Assembly: GCF_900115555.1 (NCBI RefSeq)
Contig: NZ_FOWX01000012.1
Coordinates: 1 to 64,000 of the forward strand
Length of the DNA: 64,000 nt
Origin: Pseudomonas borbori
GTDB lineage: Bacteria; Pseudomonadota; Gammaproteobacteria; Pseudomonadales; Pseudomonadaceae
Reading direction: 5' to 3'
Positions 54,764-63,859 of the stretch are shown here, in pieces. The notes under the pieces were generated by a model. That model did not search any database. It worked only from the letters and a program-made list of their open reading frames with translations, and was not told the origin of the DNA. The translations under genes were made by a program, and so were the position numbers. Positions within the stretch are counted from its first letter, which is position 1. The number at the start of each line of letters is the position of its first letter.

Positions 54764-55594
54764 ATGATCTCGTTCGCCTCACGTTGTCTTTCCATCCTTG
54801 CCTTTTCGCTGCTGTTGGCCGCGTGCCAGAGCACGCCACAAGAAGCCGGCGCGGCCACCGACGAGCTGCTCGGCGACTTTCGCCTGCTCGAACAGAGCCT
54901 GGCCAGTGGCCAGTTGAGCGAGGCCGAAAGCCACCTCGAGTCCCTGCAATCGCGCGCCAGCGGCGACGCCCGCCTGGAGGTCTATCAGCGCCAGCTGGCC
55001 GAGGCCTATCTGCGCCAAGGGCAAACGGCCCTGCAGTCCGGCGATCTGGACCGTGCGACCAAGGCCCTCAGCCAGGCGCGCCAGTTGATGCCGCAGGCAC
55101 CCGCACTGACCACCGGACTGGGTGGCGCGATTGCCCAGGTCCGGCAAAGCGAACTGGCTGCAGCGGATCTTGCCAGCAACGCCGCCGAGCAGGCAGCCGC
55201 TCAGGCCCGGGCCGCACGGGACGAGCAGGTGCGGCAATTGCGCCAGGCCGCCGAGCGTCAGGCGGCTGCGCTCAGGGCGATCCAGTTGCCCGAGGAGGTG
55301 GCGCAGCCCGCCCAACTGATCGACCCGGCCGCGCCCAGCAGCATGATCGCCCTGCCGATGCTGGACAGCCGGGACAACCAGGGCCTCTACCGTCTGCTCG
55401 ATGCGGTCGCCGCGGATGTGGTCAGGTTCCGCTGCGCGGTGGCTATCCAGGTCCGCCAGGCCAGTGACTATCTGTGGCTCGCCCCACTGCTCGAGGCCCG
55501 GATCGAACGTCTCGACCCGGACTTCAGCCCGACCATGAAACAGCTACTCGAGCCCGAGCAGACCCCGCAACTGCTGCTCAGTCCGCAGCGCTAA
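54764..55594 (+). CDS. TPR-like lipoprotein of unknown function
   Basis: 276 residues. The lipoprotein signal is MISFASRCLSILAFSLLLAACQS, with the lipid cysteine in LLAAC. The middle has a TPR-like helical pair (EVYQRQLAEAYLRQGQTALQS, GDLDRATKALSQARQLMPQAP), then an Ala/Gln/Arg-rich coiled coil (AAEQAAAQARAARDEQVRQLRQ) and a C-terminal globular part. An ATG at 54749 adds five residues and is an alternative start. It precedes metN by 150 bp, but no functional link is visible. Confidence 0.8.
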   Translation: MISFASRCLSILAFSLLLAACQSTPQEAGAATDELLGDFRLLEQSLASGQLSEAESHLESLQSRASGDARLEVYQRQLAEAYLRQGQTALQSGDLDRATKALSQARQLMPQAPALTTGLGGAIAQVRQSELAAADLASNAAEQAAAQARAARDEQVRQLRQAAERQAAALRAIQLPEEVAQPAQLIDPAAPSSMIALPMLDSRDNQGLYRLLDAVAADVVRFRCAVAIQVRQASDYLWLAPLLEARIERLDPDFSPTMKQLLEPEQTPQLLLSPQR

Positions 55595-55679
55595 CCGCAA
55601 CGGCATCTGCAGGCCCTGCATTTACTCATGCGTTTTGGCTATAACCATAGGCCTACAAAGATTTTTGCGGCCTAAACAG

Positions 55680-55716
55680 TGCCGGGTAGACTAGGCGCCT
55701 TTGTGCCTACCCGGCA
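55680..55716. repeat. Inverted repeat in the metN leader
   Basis: TGCCGGGTAG ... CTACCCGGCA: two perfect 10-bp arms with a 17-bp loop, 28 bp upstream of the metN start. The left arm overlaps a possible -10 (TAGACT). It could be an operator or a leader stem; it does not match an S-box riboswitch. Confidence 0.5.
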
Positions 55717-55743
55717 GCTCGACAAACCCAAAAGGTTTAATGC

Positions 55744-56751
55744 GTGATCAACTTCCATCAGGTTCACAAGGCGTATCGCGTCAGTGGCCAAGATATCCCC
55801 GCCTTGCAGCCGAGCGACCTGCGGATCGCCCGCGGCGAAGTGTTCGGCATCATCGGCCATTCCGGTGCCGGCAAGAGCACCCTGCTGCGCCTGATCAACC
55901 GTCTGGAGGAACCCACCGGCGGGCGCATCGAGATCGACGGCGAAGACGTCACCGCGCTGGACGCGGCGGGCCTGCGGCGCTTCCGCCAGCGTGTCGGAAT
56001 GATCTTCCAGCACTTCAACCTGCTGTCGTCGAAGACCGTCGCCGCCAACGTCGCCCTGCCGCTGAAGCTGGCCGGGCTGCTGTCGCGCAGTGCCATGGAG
56101 GCACGGGTGGCCGAGCTGCTGGCGCGGGTCGGCCTCAGCGAGCACGCGGGCAAATACCCGGCGCAACTGTCCGGCGGGCAGAAGCAGCGGGTCGGCATCG
56201 CCCGCGCCCTGGCCACCGAGCCGAAGATCCTGCTGTGCGACGAGGCCACCAGCGCCCTCGACCCGCAGACCACCGCTTCGGTGTTGCAACTGCTGGCGCA
56301 GATCAACCGCGAGCTGAACCTGACCATAGTGCTGATCACCCACGAAATGGACGTGATCCGCCGGATCTGCGACCGCGTGGCGGTGATGGACGCCGGCGTG
56401 ATCGTCGAGCAGGGCTCGGTGGCCGAGGTCTTCCTGCATCCGCAACACGCCACCAGCAAACGCTTCGTCCTGGAAGCCGAACAGGTCGACGAAGACGAAC
56501 TGCACGACGACTTCGCCCATGTGCAAGGGCGCATCCTGCGCCTGACCTTCCAGGGCCAGGCTACCTACGCGCCGCTGCTCGGCACGGTAGCGCGCGAGAC
56601 CGGGGTGGATTACAGCATCCTCGCCGGGCGCATCGACCACATCAAGGACACCCCCTACGGCCAGTTGACCCTGGCCCTGACCGGCGGCGACCTGGACGCC
56701 GCGCTGGCGCGCTTTGCCGCCGCCGACGTGCACATGGAGGTGCTGCGCTGA
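55744..56751 (+). CDS. metN: Methionine ABC transporter ATP-binding protein
   Basis: 335 residues. Walker [10 protein letters not shown], signature [10 protein letters not shown], Walker [16 protein letters not shown]-loop ITHEMD. The C-terminal ~75 residues form the NIL (ACT-like) methionine-sensing domain that gives trans-inhibition. It starts with GTG at 55744. Its TGA overlaps the metI ATG, and metQ follows, so the operon imports D/L-methionine. Confidence 0.95.
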   Translation: MINFHQVHKAYRVSGQDIPALQPSDLRIARGEVFGIIGHSGAGKSTLLRLINRLEEPTGGRIEIDGEDVTALDAAGLRRFRQRVGMIFQHFNLLSSKTVAANVALPLKLAGLLSRSAMEARVAELLARVGLSEHAGKYPAQLSGGQKQRVGIARALATEPKILLCDEATSALDPQTTASVLQLLAQINRELNLTIVLITHEMDVIRRICDRVAVMDAGVIVEQGSVAEVFLHPQHATSKRFVLEAEQVDEDELHDDFAHVQGRILRLTFQGQATYAPLLGTVARETGVDYSILAGRIDHIKDTPYGQLTLALTGGDLDAALARFAAADVHMEVLR

Positions 56752-57428
56752 TGGAGGCTCTCCTGACCCGCCTGTTACCGAACGTCGATTGGGCGGAAAT
56801 CGGCTACGCCAGCCTGGATACCCTGAGCATGCTCGGCGGCTCGCTGCTGTTCACCGTACTGCTCGGCCTGCCCCTGGGCGTGCTGCTGTTCCTCACCGGC
56901 CCGCGGCAGATGTTCGAACAGAAGGCGCTGTACGGCGTACTGTCGCTGCTGGTGAACATCCTGCGCTCGGTGCCCTTCGTCATCCTGCTGATCGTGATGA
57001 TTCCCTTCACCGTGCTGGTCACCGGCACCTCGCTGGGCGTGGCCGGAGCCATCCCGCCGCTGGTGGTGGGCGCCACGCCGTTCTTCGCCCGCCTGGTGGA
57101 AACCGCGCTGCGCGAAGTCGATCGCGGCATCATCGAGGCGACCCAGGCGATGGGCGCGAGCACCCGCCAGATCGTGCTCAACGCCCTGCTGCCCGAGGCG
57201 CTGCCGGGCATCTTTGCCGCGGTGACGGTGACCGCCATCACCCTGGTGTCCTACACCGCCATGAGCGGCCTGATCGGCGGCGGCGGCCTCGGCGACCTGG
57301 CGGTGCGCTACGGCTACCAGCGCTACCAGCCCGACGTGATGCTGGTCACCGTGGTCCTGCTGCTGGTGCTGGTGCAGATTCTGCAAAGCGCCGGCGACAA
57401 GCTGGTGGTGCACTTCTCGCGTAAATAA
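56751..57428 (+). CDS. metI: Methionine ABC transporter permease
   Basis: 225 residues with five membrane helices. The EAA-loop region is VDRGIIEATQAMGASTRQIV, and the C-terminal YTAMSGLIGGGGLGDLAVRYG segment is the family hallmark. The ATG overlaps the metN stop by one base. Confidence 0.95.
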   Translation: MEALLTRLLPNVDWAEIGYASLDTLSMLGGSLLFTVLLGLPLGVLLFLTGPRQMFEQKALYGVLSLLVNILRSVPFVILLIVMIPFTVLVTGTSLGVAGAIPPLVVGATPFFARLVETALREVDRGIIEATQAMGASTRQIVLNALLPEALPGIFAAVTVTAITLVSYTAMSGLIGGGGLGDLAVRYGYQRYQPDVMLVTVVLLLVLVQILQSAGDKLVVHFSRK

Positions 57429-57487
57429 TTGCGCTTTATCGAATCGCGGCTATCCGCCGAACCCGCATCCATCCCACAAGGAGCTTC

Positions 57488-58267
57488 ATGATGAAAAAAT
57501 TGCTGAGCGCCATCGCCGTCGTCGCCGCGTTTTCCAGCGCCGCCCAGGCCGAAACCCTGAACGTGGCGGCCACCGCCGTACCCCACGCGGAAATCCTCGA
57601 GTTCGTCAAACCGACCCTGGCCAAGGAGGGCGTCGAGCTGAACGTCAAGGTCTTCACCGACTACGTGCAGCCCAACGTGCAGGTCGCCGAGAAGCGCCTG
57701 GACGCCAACTTCTTCCAGCACCAGCCGTACCTCGACGAGTTCAACCAGAGCCGCGGCACCGAGCTGACCAGCGTCGCCGGCGTGCATGTCGAGCCCTTCG
57801 GTGCCTATTCGAGCAAGATCGAGGACCTCAAGGACCTGCCGCAGGGCGCCAACGTGGTCATCCCCAACGACGCCACCAACGGCGGCCGCGCCCTGTTGCT
57901 GCTGCAGAAGGCCGGGGTGATCCGCCTGAAGGACGACGCCGGCATCACCGCGAGCGTCAAGGACATCGCCGAGAACCCGAAAGCCATCAAGGTGCGCGAA
58001 CTGGAGGCGGCAACCCTGGCGCGCGTGCTGGGCCAGGTCGACCTGGCACTGATCAACACCAACTACGCCCTGGAAGCCAAGCTCAACCCGACCGAGGATG
58101 CGCTGATCATCGAAGGCAGCGACTCGCCCTACGTCAACATCCTGGTCGCCCGCCCGGACAACCAGGACAGCGCCGCCATGCAGAAACTGGCCAAGGCGCT
58201 GAACAGCCCCGAAGTCAAAGCCTTCATCCTGGAGAAATACCAGGGCGCGGTAGTTCCGGCGTTCTAA
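57488..58267 (+). CDS. metQ: Methionine-binding periplasmic protein
   Basis: 259 residues of the NlpA/MetQ family. The signal peptide MMKKLLSAIAVVAAFSSAAQA has no lipobox cysteine, so this MetQ is likely soluble rather than lipid-anchored. Core motifs are NVAATAVPHAEILEFVKPTL, DANFFQHQPYLDEFN, and INTNYALEAKLNP. AAGGAG precedes tandem ATGs (57488 and 57491). It lies 59 bp after metI and ends at a terminator. Confidence 0.94.
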   Translation: MMKKLLSAIAVVAAFSSAAQAETLNVAATAVPHAEILEFVKPTLAKEGVELNVKVFTDYVQPNVQVAEKRLDANFFQHQPYLDEFNQSRGTELTSVAGVHVEPFGAYSSKIEDLKDLPQGANVVIPNDATNGGRALLLLQKAGVIRLKDDAGITASVKDIAENPKAIKVRELEAATLARVLGQVDLALINTNYALEAKLNPTEDALIIEGSDSPYVNILVARPDNQDSAAMQKLAKALNSPEVKAFILEKYQGAVVPAF

Positions 58268-58293
58268 GCTGTCGCTTCTCCGCTAGTCACATG

Positions 58294-58320
58294 AGCCCGC
58301 TCCCGTAGCGGGCTTTTTCT
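58294..58320 (+). terminator. Rho-independent terminator of metNIQ
   Basis: AGCCCGCT-CCCGT-AGCGGGCT followed by TTTTCTT, 27 bp after the metQ stop. Confidence 0.88.
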
Positions 58321-58368
58321 TGTCGGCAAGTCGTTCTGGTGTGCACGACCTAGGCGGCCCCGCGCACC

Positions 58369-59256
58369 CTAGGGTGCTGGGTAGGGTGCGCCGTGCGCAC
58401 CAGCTTCCAGCAGGCATTCCAGCAGACAGTCCAGCGCCGGCTGGCGCTGCGCCCGGCGCAGCAGCGCGATCAGTTCGCGGTGAAAGGTCAGTTCGCCCAG
58501 TTCCAGCACCCGCAGCCGGGTCGGCCGCTGCAACCACAGGCCGGCGCACGGGACCAGCGAGACGCCGAGGCCGCACTCGACCATGCGCACTATGGCCTCC
58601 AGCTCGTCCAGCTCCAGCGCCTCCTGCACGCTCAGGCGCTGCTCGCGGAGGAACTGGCTGACCAGTCGGCCACCGAAGGAGCGGCGGTCGTAACGCACGA
58701 ACGGCTGCCTGGCGAGGATCTGCAGCGGGTCGTCGCCGGCAACGCTCAATGGCGTGATCAGGACGAAAGGTTCGCGCGCCAGGCCGATCTGCAGCAGTTC
58801 CTTGGGCAACTCGAACGGCGGCTTGATCAGCAGCGCCAGGTCCAGTTCGCCGGCATCCACCCGGCTCAGCAGATCGAGCGACACACCGGGCACCAGCTTC
58901 AGTTCGACCCGCGGCGCCAGTGCCCGAAAGCGTGGCAGGGCGTCGGGCAGCATGCCGGTCTGCAGGCTGGCGATGGCGCCGACCCTCAGCTCGCCCTGCC
59001 ACTCGGCCGCGGCGGTCGGCAGGGCCATCTGCGTATAGAGCGCGAGCATCTGCTCGGCCAGGGGCAGCGCGTGCCGGCCGGCGCCATTGAGCACGGCGGC
59101 GCGGCCGCTGCGGTCGAACAGGCGCACACCCAGGCTCTGCTCCAACACGCGCATCTGCGCGCTGACCGCCGACTGGGTCAGGCCAACCTGCTGACCGGCG
59201 GCAGCGAAGGTGCCATGGCGGGCGACCATCACGAAGGTTCTCAACTCGCGCAACAT
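58369..59256 (-). CDS. LysR-family transcriptional regulator
   Basis: 295 residues with an N-terminal LysR winged helix (LRELRTFVMVARHGTFAAAG, QQVGLTQSAVSAQMRVLEQ) and a substrate-binding domain. The last ten residues, GAHGAPYPAP, are encoded by a GTGCGC-family repeat, so the original C-terminus has been replaced or extended by it. It is divergent from the VOC protein gene with 111 bp between. The regulated genes are unknown; the neighbouring VOC gene is the obvious candidate. Confidence 0.87.
   Translation of the reverse strand: MLRELRTFVMVARHGTFAAAGQQVGLTQSAVSAQMRVLEQSLGVRLFDRSGRAAVLNGAGRHALPLAEQMLALYTQMALPTAAAEWQGELRVGAIASLQTGMLPDALPRFRALAPRVELKLVPGVSLDLLSRVDAGELDLALLIKPPFELPKELLQIGLAREPFVLITPLSVAGDDPLQILARQPFVRYDRRSFGGRLVSQFLREQRLSVQEALELDELEAIVRMVECGLGVSLVPCAGLWLQRPTRLRVLELGELTFHRELIALLRRAQRQPALDCLLECLLEAGAHGAPYPAP
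58381..58401. repeat. GTGCGC-family repeat forming the 3' end of the LysR gene
   Basis: GTAGGGTGCGCCGTGCGCAC then C, identical to the copy at 19668-19688. It lies within the last codons of the minus-strand LysR gene. A further CGCGCACCCTAGGG fragment at 58361-58374 contains its stop codon. Confidence 0.8.
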
Positions 59257-59367
59257 AGCGGGCTCGACTGATCAATTTTGTTTGTGCTTGCGAACAAGGA
59301 TATTCGCTTTCAATCAGTAATGCTGTTGCTGAGAATTGGCCGGACATCGACCATCAGGAGTCTCGCC

Positions 59368-59793
59368 ATGGCACTCGCCCCCTTCCACCTGGCCATTCCC
59401 GTCCACGACCTGGCTGCGGCCCGGCACTTCTACGGCGAGGTATTCGGCTGCGCCGAAGGCCGCAGCAGCGAGCACTGGGTGGACTTCGACTTCTTCGGCC
59501 ACCAGTTGGTGATCCACCAGGCGCCGCAGATGGACTACCAAAGAGCCGCGCACAGCAACCCGGTGGACGGCCACGAGGTGCCGGTGCCGCATTTCGGCGT
59601 GGTGCTGGGCTGGCAGGATTGGCAGCAATTGGCCGAGCGGCTAAAGGCCAGGCACACCCGCTTCGTCATCGAGCCTTACGTGCGCTTCGCGGGCCAGGTC
59701 GGCGAGCAGGCCACCCTGTTCCTCCTCGACCCCAGCGGCAACGCCCTGGAGTTCAAGGCGTTCAAGGATAGGTCCCAACTGTTCGCCAAGTAG
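59368..59793 (+). CDS. VOC (glyoxalase/dioxygenase-fold) family protein
   Basis: 141 residues in two beta-alpha-beta-beta-beta modules: [22 protein letters not shown] and [21 protein letters not shown], ending with [18 protein letters not shown], the typical metal-ligand glutamate segment. Candidate ligands are H and E at these places. The substrate is unknown. CAGGAG precedes ATG 59368. It is divergent from the LysR gene and convergent with senC. Confidence 0.87.
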   Translation: MALAPFHLAIPVHDLAAARHFYGEVFGCAEGRSSEHWVDFDFFGHQLVIHQAPQMDYQRAAHSNPVDGHEVPVPHFGVVLGWQDWQQLAERLKARHTRFVIEPYVRFAGQVGEQATLFLLDPSGNALEFKAFKDRSQLFAK

Positions 59794-59801
59794 CCCATCG
59801 A

Positions 59802-60437
59802 TCACTTCAGCGGATTGATCAACCCCGGCAACTGCGCCGCCAGTTTTGCGTTGTTCAACGGCGCGCGGATGAAGCCGCGCTGGGTACCGTCCGGGCCGAT
59901 GATCACCAGGTTGCCGCTGTGGTCGACGGTGTAGTTTTCCTGGCTGGTATCGGCCGGGATATAGGGAATGCTCAGCGCATTGGCGAACTTCTGCAGGTTG
60001 GCTTCCTCACCGGTCAGGCCGATGAAGCCGGCATCGAAGTAGGCCAGGTATTTCTTCAACTGCTCCGGGGTGTCGCGCTTGGGGTCGACGCTGACCAGCA
60101 CCACCCGCAGGTTGGCGCGGGTTTGCTCCGGCAACTGGCCCTGCAGCTGGCGCAGTTGGGCGAGGGTCGCCGGGCAGATGTCCGGACAGAAGGTGTAGCC
60201 GAAAAACAGCAGGCTCCACTGCTCCTTGAGCTGATCGACCGCCACCGTCTGGCCATTCTGGTCGATCAGGCTCAGTTCCGGCAGCGCACGGCTCTGCGGC
60301 AGCAGCACGATGCCGGCATCCAGCAGCGCGGTCGGGTCACCCTGACCCTTGCTGGTCAACACCTTGTTGACGGTGAGGCCGAGGACCAGGGCGATGACGG
60401 CGACGAGGATGAAAACGGTTTTCTGGGTTCGGGTCAT
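59802..60437 (-). CDS. senC: SCO1/SenC copper chaperone for cytochrome oxidase
   Basis: 211 residues with one N-terminal membrane helix (TVFILVAVIALVLGLTVN) and a thioredoxin-like domain. The copper-binding CxxxC is FCPDIC (C84, C88), with the distal His in TVDHSGNLVIIGPDG. It helps assemble the CuA centre of cytochrome c oxidase. It is the last gene of the minus-strand assembly operon SURF1, Sco-like, ctaA, cyoE, senC. Confidence 0.94.
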   Translation of the reverse strand: MTRTQKTVFILVAVIALVLGLTVNKVLTSKGQGDPTALLDAGIVLLPQSRALPELSLIDQNGQTVAVDQLKEQWSLLFFGYTFCPDICPATLAQLRQLQGQLPEQTRANLRVVLVSVDPKRDTPEQLKKYLAYFDAGFIGLTGEEANLQKFANALSIPYIPADTSQENYTVDHSGNLVIIGPDGTQRGFIRAPLNNAKLAAQLPGLINPLK

Positions 60438-60448
60438 GACACCAACGA

Positions 60449-61348
60449 TTACAGGTTGAGCAGCAGGTAATGGTCGAGCAACAGGGCGATGAACAGCAGG
60501 AACAGGTACCAGATACTGTACTTGAAGGTGTTGATCGCCGCGTGCGGTTTGCTGTCACGGTACAGCACCCAGGCCCAGTGCAGGAAGCGCCCGCCCAGGC
60601 CGATGGCGCAGACCAGGTAGAGCAGGCCGCTCATGTGGATGGCGTAGGGCAGCAGGCTGACGGCGAACAGCGCGCCGGTGTAGAGCAGGATGTGCACCTT
60701 GGTGTAATGCTCGCCATGGGTCACCGGCAGCATCGGGATGTTGGCTTTGGCGTATTCGGCCTTGCGGTGAATGGCCAGGGCCCAGAAGTGCGGCGGGGTC
60801 CAGGCGAAGATGATCAGCACCAGCAGCAGCGGCTCGGCGGTCAGCTCGCCGGTGACCGCGACCCAGCCAAGCAGCGGCGGCGCGGCACCGGCCAGGCCGC
60901 CGATGACGATGTTCTGCGGCGTGGCGCGCTTGAGAAAGCCGGTATAGATCACCGCATAGCCGAGCAGCGAGGCCAGGGTCAGCCAGGCGGCCAGCTCGTT
61001 GGTGAAGACCAGCAGCAGGCTGAGGCCGGCCACCGCCAGCAGCAGGGCGAAACTCAGCGCCGCCAGCGGGGTGACCCGGCCTTCGGCCAACGGGCGCTTG
61101 TGGGTGCGCGCCATGATCGAGTCGATACGCCGATCCACCACATGATTGACCGCCGCCGCCCCTCCGGCGCACAGGCCGATGCCCAGGTTGCCGAACACCA
61201 GCACCGTCCAGGGCACGCCGGCGCGGGTAGCGAGGAACATGCCGACCAGCGAGGTGATCAGCATCAGCACCACCACCTTGGGCTTGGTCAGTTCCAGGTA
61301 GTCGCGCCAGCTGGCGTGGGCATGATGTTCGCGCAGTAGAGTAGCCAT
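60449..61348 (-). CDS. cyoE: Protoheme IX farnesyltransferase (haem O synthase)
   Basis: 299-residue UbiA-family membrane enzyme with about nine helices. The prenyl-diphosphate motif is [20 protein letters not shown], and a second aspartate-rich loop is in the [18 protein letters not shown] segment. It converts haem B to haem O for cytochrome aa3. GGAGA precedes the ATG. It lies 17 bp downstream of ctaA, and senC follows after 11 bp. Confidence 0.95.
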   Translation of the reverse strand: MATLLREHHAHASWRDYLELTKPKVVVLMLITSLVGMFLATRAGVPWTVLVFGNLGIGLCAGGAAAVNHVVDRRIDSIMARTHKRPLAEGRVTPLAALSFALLLAVAGLSLLLVFTNELAAWLTLASLLGYAVIYTGFLKRATPQNIVIGGLAGAAPPLLGWVAVTGELTAEPLLLVLIIFAWTPPHFWALAIHRKAEYAKANIPMLPVTHGEHYTKVHILLYTGALFAVSLLPYAIHMSGLLYLVCAIGLGGRFLHWAWVLYRDSKPHAAINTFKYSIWYLFLLFIALLLDHYLLLNL

Positions 61349-61365
61349 GGGGTCTCTCCTTGTTG

Positions 61366-62472
61366 TTATGGGCGGGGCAGCTCGAGGCTGCCATGCTCTT
61401 GTGGGGTCGACCGGGCGGTCATCCGTGTTGGCCGCGGAGCCATCGGTGTGTCGGTCTTCGCGGTCGAGGTCGCGATCACAGGGGAGCGTACTCGGTAGTT
61501 GACCAGCACCAGAGTCAGCAGCAACAGCGCACCACCGGCGTTATGCGCCACCGCCACCAGCAGCGGCAGATGGAACACCACGTTGCTGATGCCCAGGCCG
61601 ATCTGCGCGCCCAGCGCCAGCAGCAGCAAGCCGGCCAGGCGCGACAAGCCGGCGCGGCGCAGGCGCCAGGCCAGGAGCAGCAGCACCAGAGCCACCACCA
61701 GCGCGCCGAGACGATGGCTCATGTGGATGGCCGTGCGCGCGGCGCTGTCGAGCTGGCCGCCGAGGTAGTTCGGACCGATATGCTGGGTCAGGTGAAAACC
61801 GTTGGCGAAATCCATCGCCGGCCACCATTCGCCGTGACAGGTCGGCAGATCCACGCAGGCGACCGCCGCATAGTTGCTACTGACCCAGCCACCGAGGGCG
61901 ATCTGGCCGATCACCAGCAGCAGGCCGAGCGCGGCCAGGCTGCGCAGGCGCGCGGAAGGCCTGGGCAACGGCGCGGCGGCGCCGGACAGGCGCGGGTGCA
62001 ACCGCAGGCACAACAGGAACAGCAGGCTGAGGGTGGCAAAACCACCGAGCAAATGGCCGGTCACCACTTGCGGCCAGAGCTTCAGGGTGACCGTCCACAT
62101 ACCGAAGGCCCCTTGCAGGATCACCAGCCCGAGCAGCAACAGCGGCAGTTTCAACGGTTGCCCCGGCTCGCCGCGACGACGCAGCGCCTGTACCGCCAGG
62201 GCCAGGATCACCAGACCGAGGCTGCCGGCAAAATAGCGGTGGATCATCTCGTACCAGCCCTTGGCCACCTCCACCGGCGCCTCGGGGAAGCGCACCTCGG
62301 CCAGCGCCTGCTGCTGCTCGCTCATCGGCACCGCGAGAAAGCCGTAGCAACCCGGCCAATCGGGGCAACCCAGCCCCGCGTGGGTCAATCGGGTATAGGC
62401 GCCGAGCAGCACCACCACCACGGCCAGCAGGGTGGCGAACAAGGCCAGGCGATAACCGGGTTTGCCCATCAT
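61366..62472 (-). CDS. ctaA: Haem A synthase (CtaA/COX15)
   Basis: About 368 residues with eight membrane helices. The haem-ligand histidines are visible in [39 protein letters not shown] and HMSHRLGAL. The enzyme oxidises haem O to haem A. Tandem ATGs at 62472 and 62469 follow AAGGAA; either may serve. Confidence 0.94.
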   Translation of the reverse strand: MMGKPGYRLALFATLLAVVVVLLGAYTRLTHAGLGCPDWPGCYGFLAVPMSEQQQALAEVRFPEAPVEVAKGWYEMIHRYFAGSLGLVILALAVQALRRRGEPGQPLKLPLLLLGLVILQGAFGMWTVTLKLWPQVVTGHLLGGFATLSLLFLLCLRLHPRLSGAAAPLPRPSARLRSLAALGLLLVIGQIALGGWVSSNYAAVACVDLPTCHGEWWPAMDFANGFHLTQHIGPNYLGGQLDSAARTAIHMSHRLGALVVALVLLLLAWRLRRAGLSRLAGLLLLALGAQIGLGISNVVFHLPLLVAVAHNAGGALLLLTLVLVNYRVRSPVIATSTAKTDTPMAPRPTRMTARSTPQEHGSLELPRP

Positions 62473-62493
62473 CAAGTTCCTTGTTGCTGCGCG

Positions 62494-63078
62494 TCAGCCG
62501 ATCTGGGAAATCTTCAGCAAATGCCGCAGGTCGTTGAGAATCGCCTTGCCCTGGCTGCGGCTGTCGTAACGCAGCACCAGATTGCCGTGCGGATCGACTA
62601 TCCAGAGTTGCGCCCCTTCGACTTTGCCGGCGCTTTCGGCATAGACCCGGGGCTCCAGTCGATAGCGGCTCAACTGCGGAAATTCGCGACGCAGCAACGC
62701 GTCATAGTCATCGGCCAGGGGCTGGGCGCTGGCCAGGGCATGGGAGGCCCGGGCGGTATCCCGATTGAGGCCGATATGAATCTGCCGGGCGAGAAACACC
62801 AGTTGCTTGCAGTCCGCATCGCAGACGCCCGCCACTGTCACCAGCAGCTGCCAGCGCACTTCCTGCGCGCCGCTCACGCCGAGATCCGCGCGGGTCTGGC
62901 CGTTGCCGATCAGCTCGCCGTGGTAGCTGCGGGTTTCCGGCACCCAGAAGCGCCATTGGTACATGGCGCTGGCCAGGATCATCGGGCCGATAACCACGGC
63001 GAGAATCATGACTAGCTGCAGGCGCCCACGGCGACGGCGGCTGGCTGACGCGTCAGGCAGAGTGATGGCTGGGTTCAT
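62494..63078 (-). CDS. Sco-like membrane protein in the cytochrome oxidase cluster
   Basis: 194 residues with one N-terminal membrane helix (LVMILAVVIGPMILASAMY) and a reduced thioredoxin-like fold. A CxxxC motif VCDADC (C86, C90) sits where Sco proteins carry CPxxC, and the C-terminus LWIVDPHGNLVLRYDS resembles the Sco distal segment but lacks its usual His order. It probably helps copper or redox steps in cytochrome oxidase assembly. It overlaps the end of the SURF1 gene by 26 bp and precedes ctaA by 21 bp. Confidence 0.8.
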   Translation of the reverse strand: MNPAITLPDASASRRRRGRLQLVMILAVVIGPMILASAMYQWRFWVPETRSYHGELIGNGQTRADLGVSGAQEVRWQLLVTVAGVCDADCKQLVFLARQIHIGLNRDTARASHALASAQPLADDYDALLRREFPQLSRYRLEPRVYAESAGKVEGAQLWIVDPHGNLVLRYDSRSQGKAILNDLRHLLKISQIG

Positions 63079-63784
63079 GGCGAGTCTCCCGCGCGTTGTG
63101 CAAACCTAAATAGACGAACAGGCCGAGCAAAGCCGTTGCCAGAGCGAACCATTGAACAGCATAGCCCAGGTGCTTGTCCGGGCTCATGGCGACCACCGGC
63201 CAGTCGACCCGCAACGACCCGGGGCCGGGCTGCAGCCGCAGCTCGAACGGCAAGCCCGCGCGACCCAATTGCCGCCAGAGTTCGTCCGGCTTGACCGCGC
63301 CTATCACCCGCGGCCAGGCACTGCTCTGCGGCCCCTGCTGCAGTTGCAGGGCCTCGCCCAGGGGTACGTACACCCTGGCCTGCAGCCGTAGCGGCGTGTC
63401 GGGGGTGGCGAAGGTCGGGGTTATCCGGCGATCCGGCCAGGGCAGCCAGCCGCGATTGAGCAACAGCCACTGGCCGCTGGCCTGGTCATGGAAGGGTTGC
63501 AGGACTTCGACGCCGGCCTGGCCATCACGGGTGCGGTTATCCAGCAGGAAACTGTGCCGCGCATCGAAGTAGCCCTGCAGCTGGACCCGTACATAGGCAG
63601 GATCGGCAAGCTTTGCCAGCTCGGCGATAGCGATAGGTGCGGCCAGTTGCCGAGCCTGATGGGCCGCCAGCAATTGGCGCTTTTCCTCGGCACGCGCCAG
63701 TTGCCAGAAACCCAGGCCGATCAGCCCGGGCAACAGCAGCAGCACCAGCAGACTGGGCAGCCAGCCGGGGCGAAAGGCGCTCAT
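63053..63784 (-). CDS. SURF1-family cytochrome oxidase assembly protein
   Basis: 243 residues from ATG 63784 (MSAFRPGWLPSLLVLLLLPG). Two membrane helices at the ends flank a periplasmic domain with the SURF1 landmarks LGFWQLARAEEK, LLNRGWLPWPDRR, and the C-terminal LGYAVQWFALATALLGLFVYLG. It supports haem insertion into subunit I. An in-frame start at 63832 is possible but less typical. It is the first gene of the assembly operon. Confidence 0.93.
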   Translation of the reverse strand: MSAFRPGWLPSLLVLLLLPGLIGLGFWQLARAEEKRQLLAAHQARQLAAPIAIAELAKLADPAYVRVQLQGYFDARHSFLLDNRTRDGQAGVEVLQPFHDQASGQWLLLNRGWLPWPDRRITPTFATPDTPLRLQARVYVPLGEALQLQQGPQSSAWPRVIGAVKPDELWRQLGRAGLPFELRLQPGPGSLRVDWPVVAMSPDKHLGYAVQWFALATALLGLFVYLGLHNARETRHEPSHHSA

Positions 63785-63859
63785 CGCGTACGCGCCGAAG
63801 CCCGGGCCAAGCTGGTTATACTGCATCTGCAAGACATTCCCCTCCCCCCGGAGTTACGC

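Noticed and set aside
55640-55743. SAM riboswitch (S-box) before metN
   Set aside because: The leader is too short and holds only a single hairpin without the conserved S-box junction.
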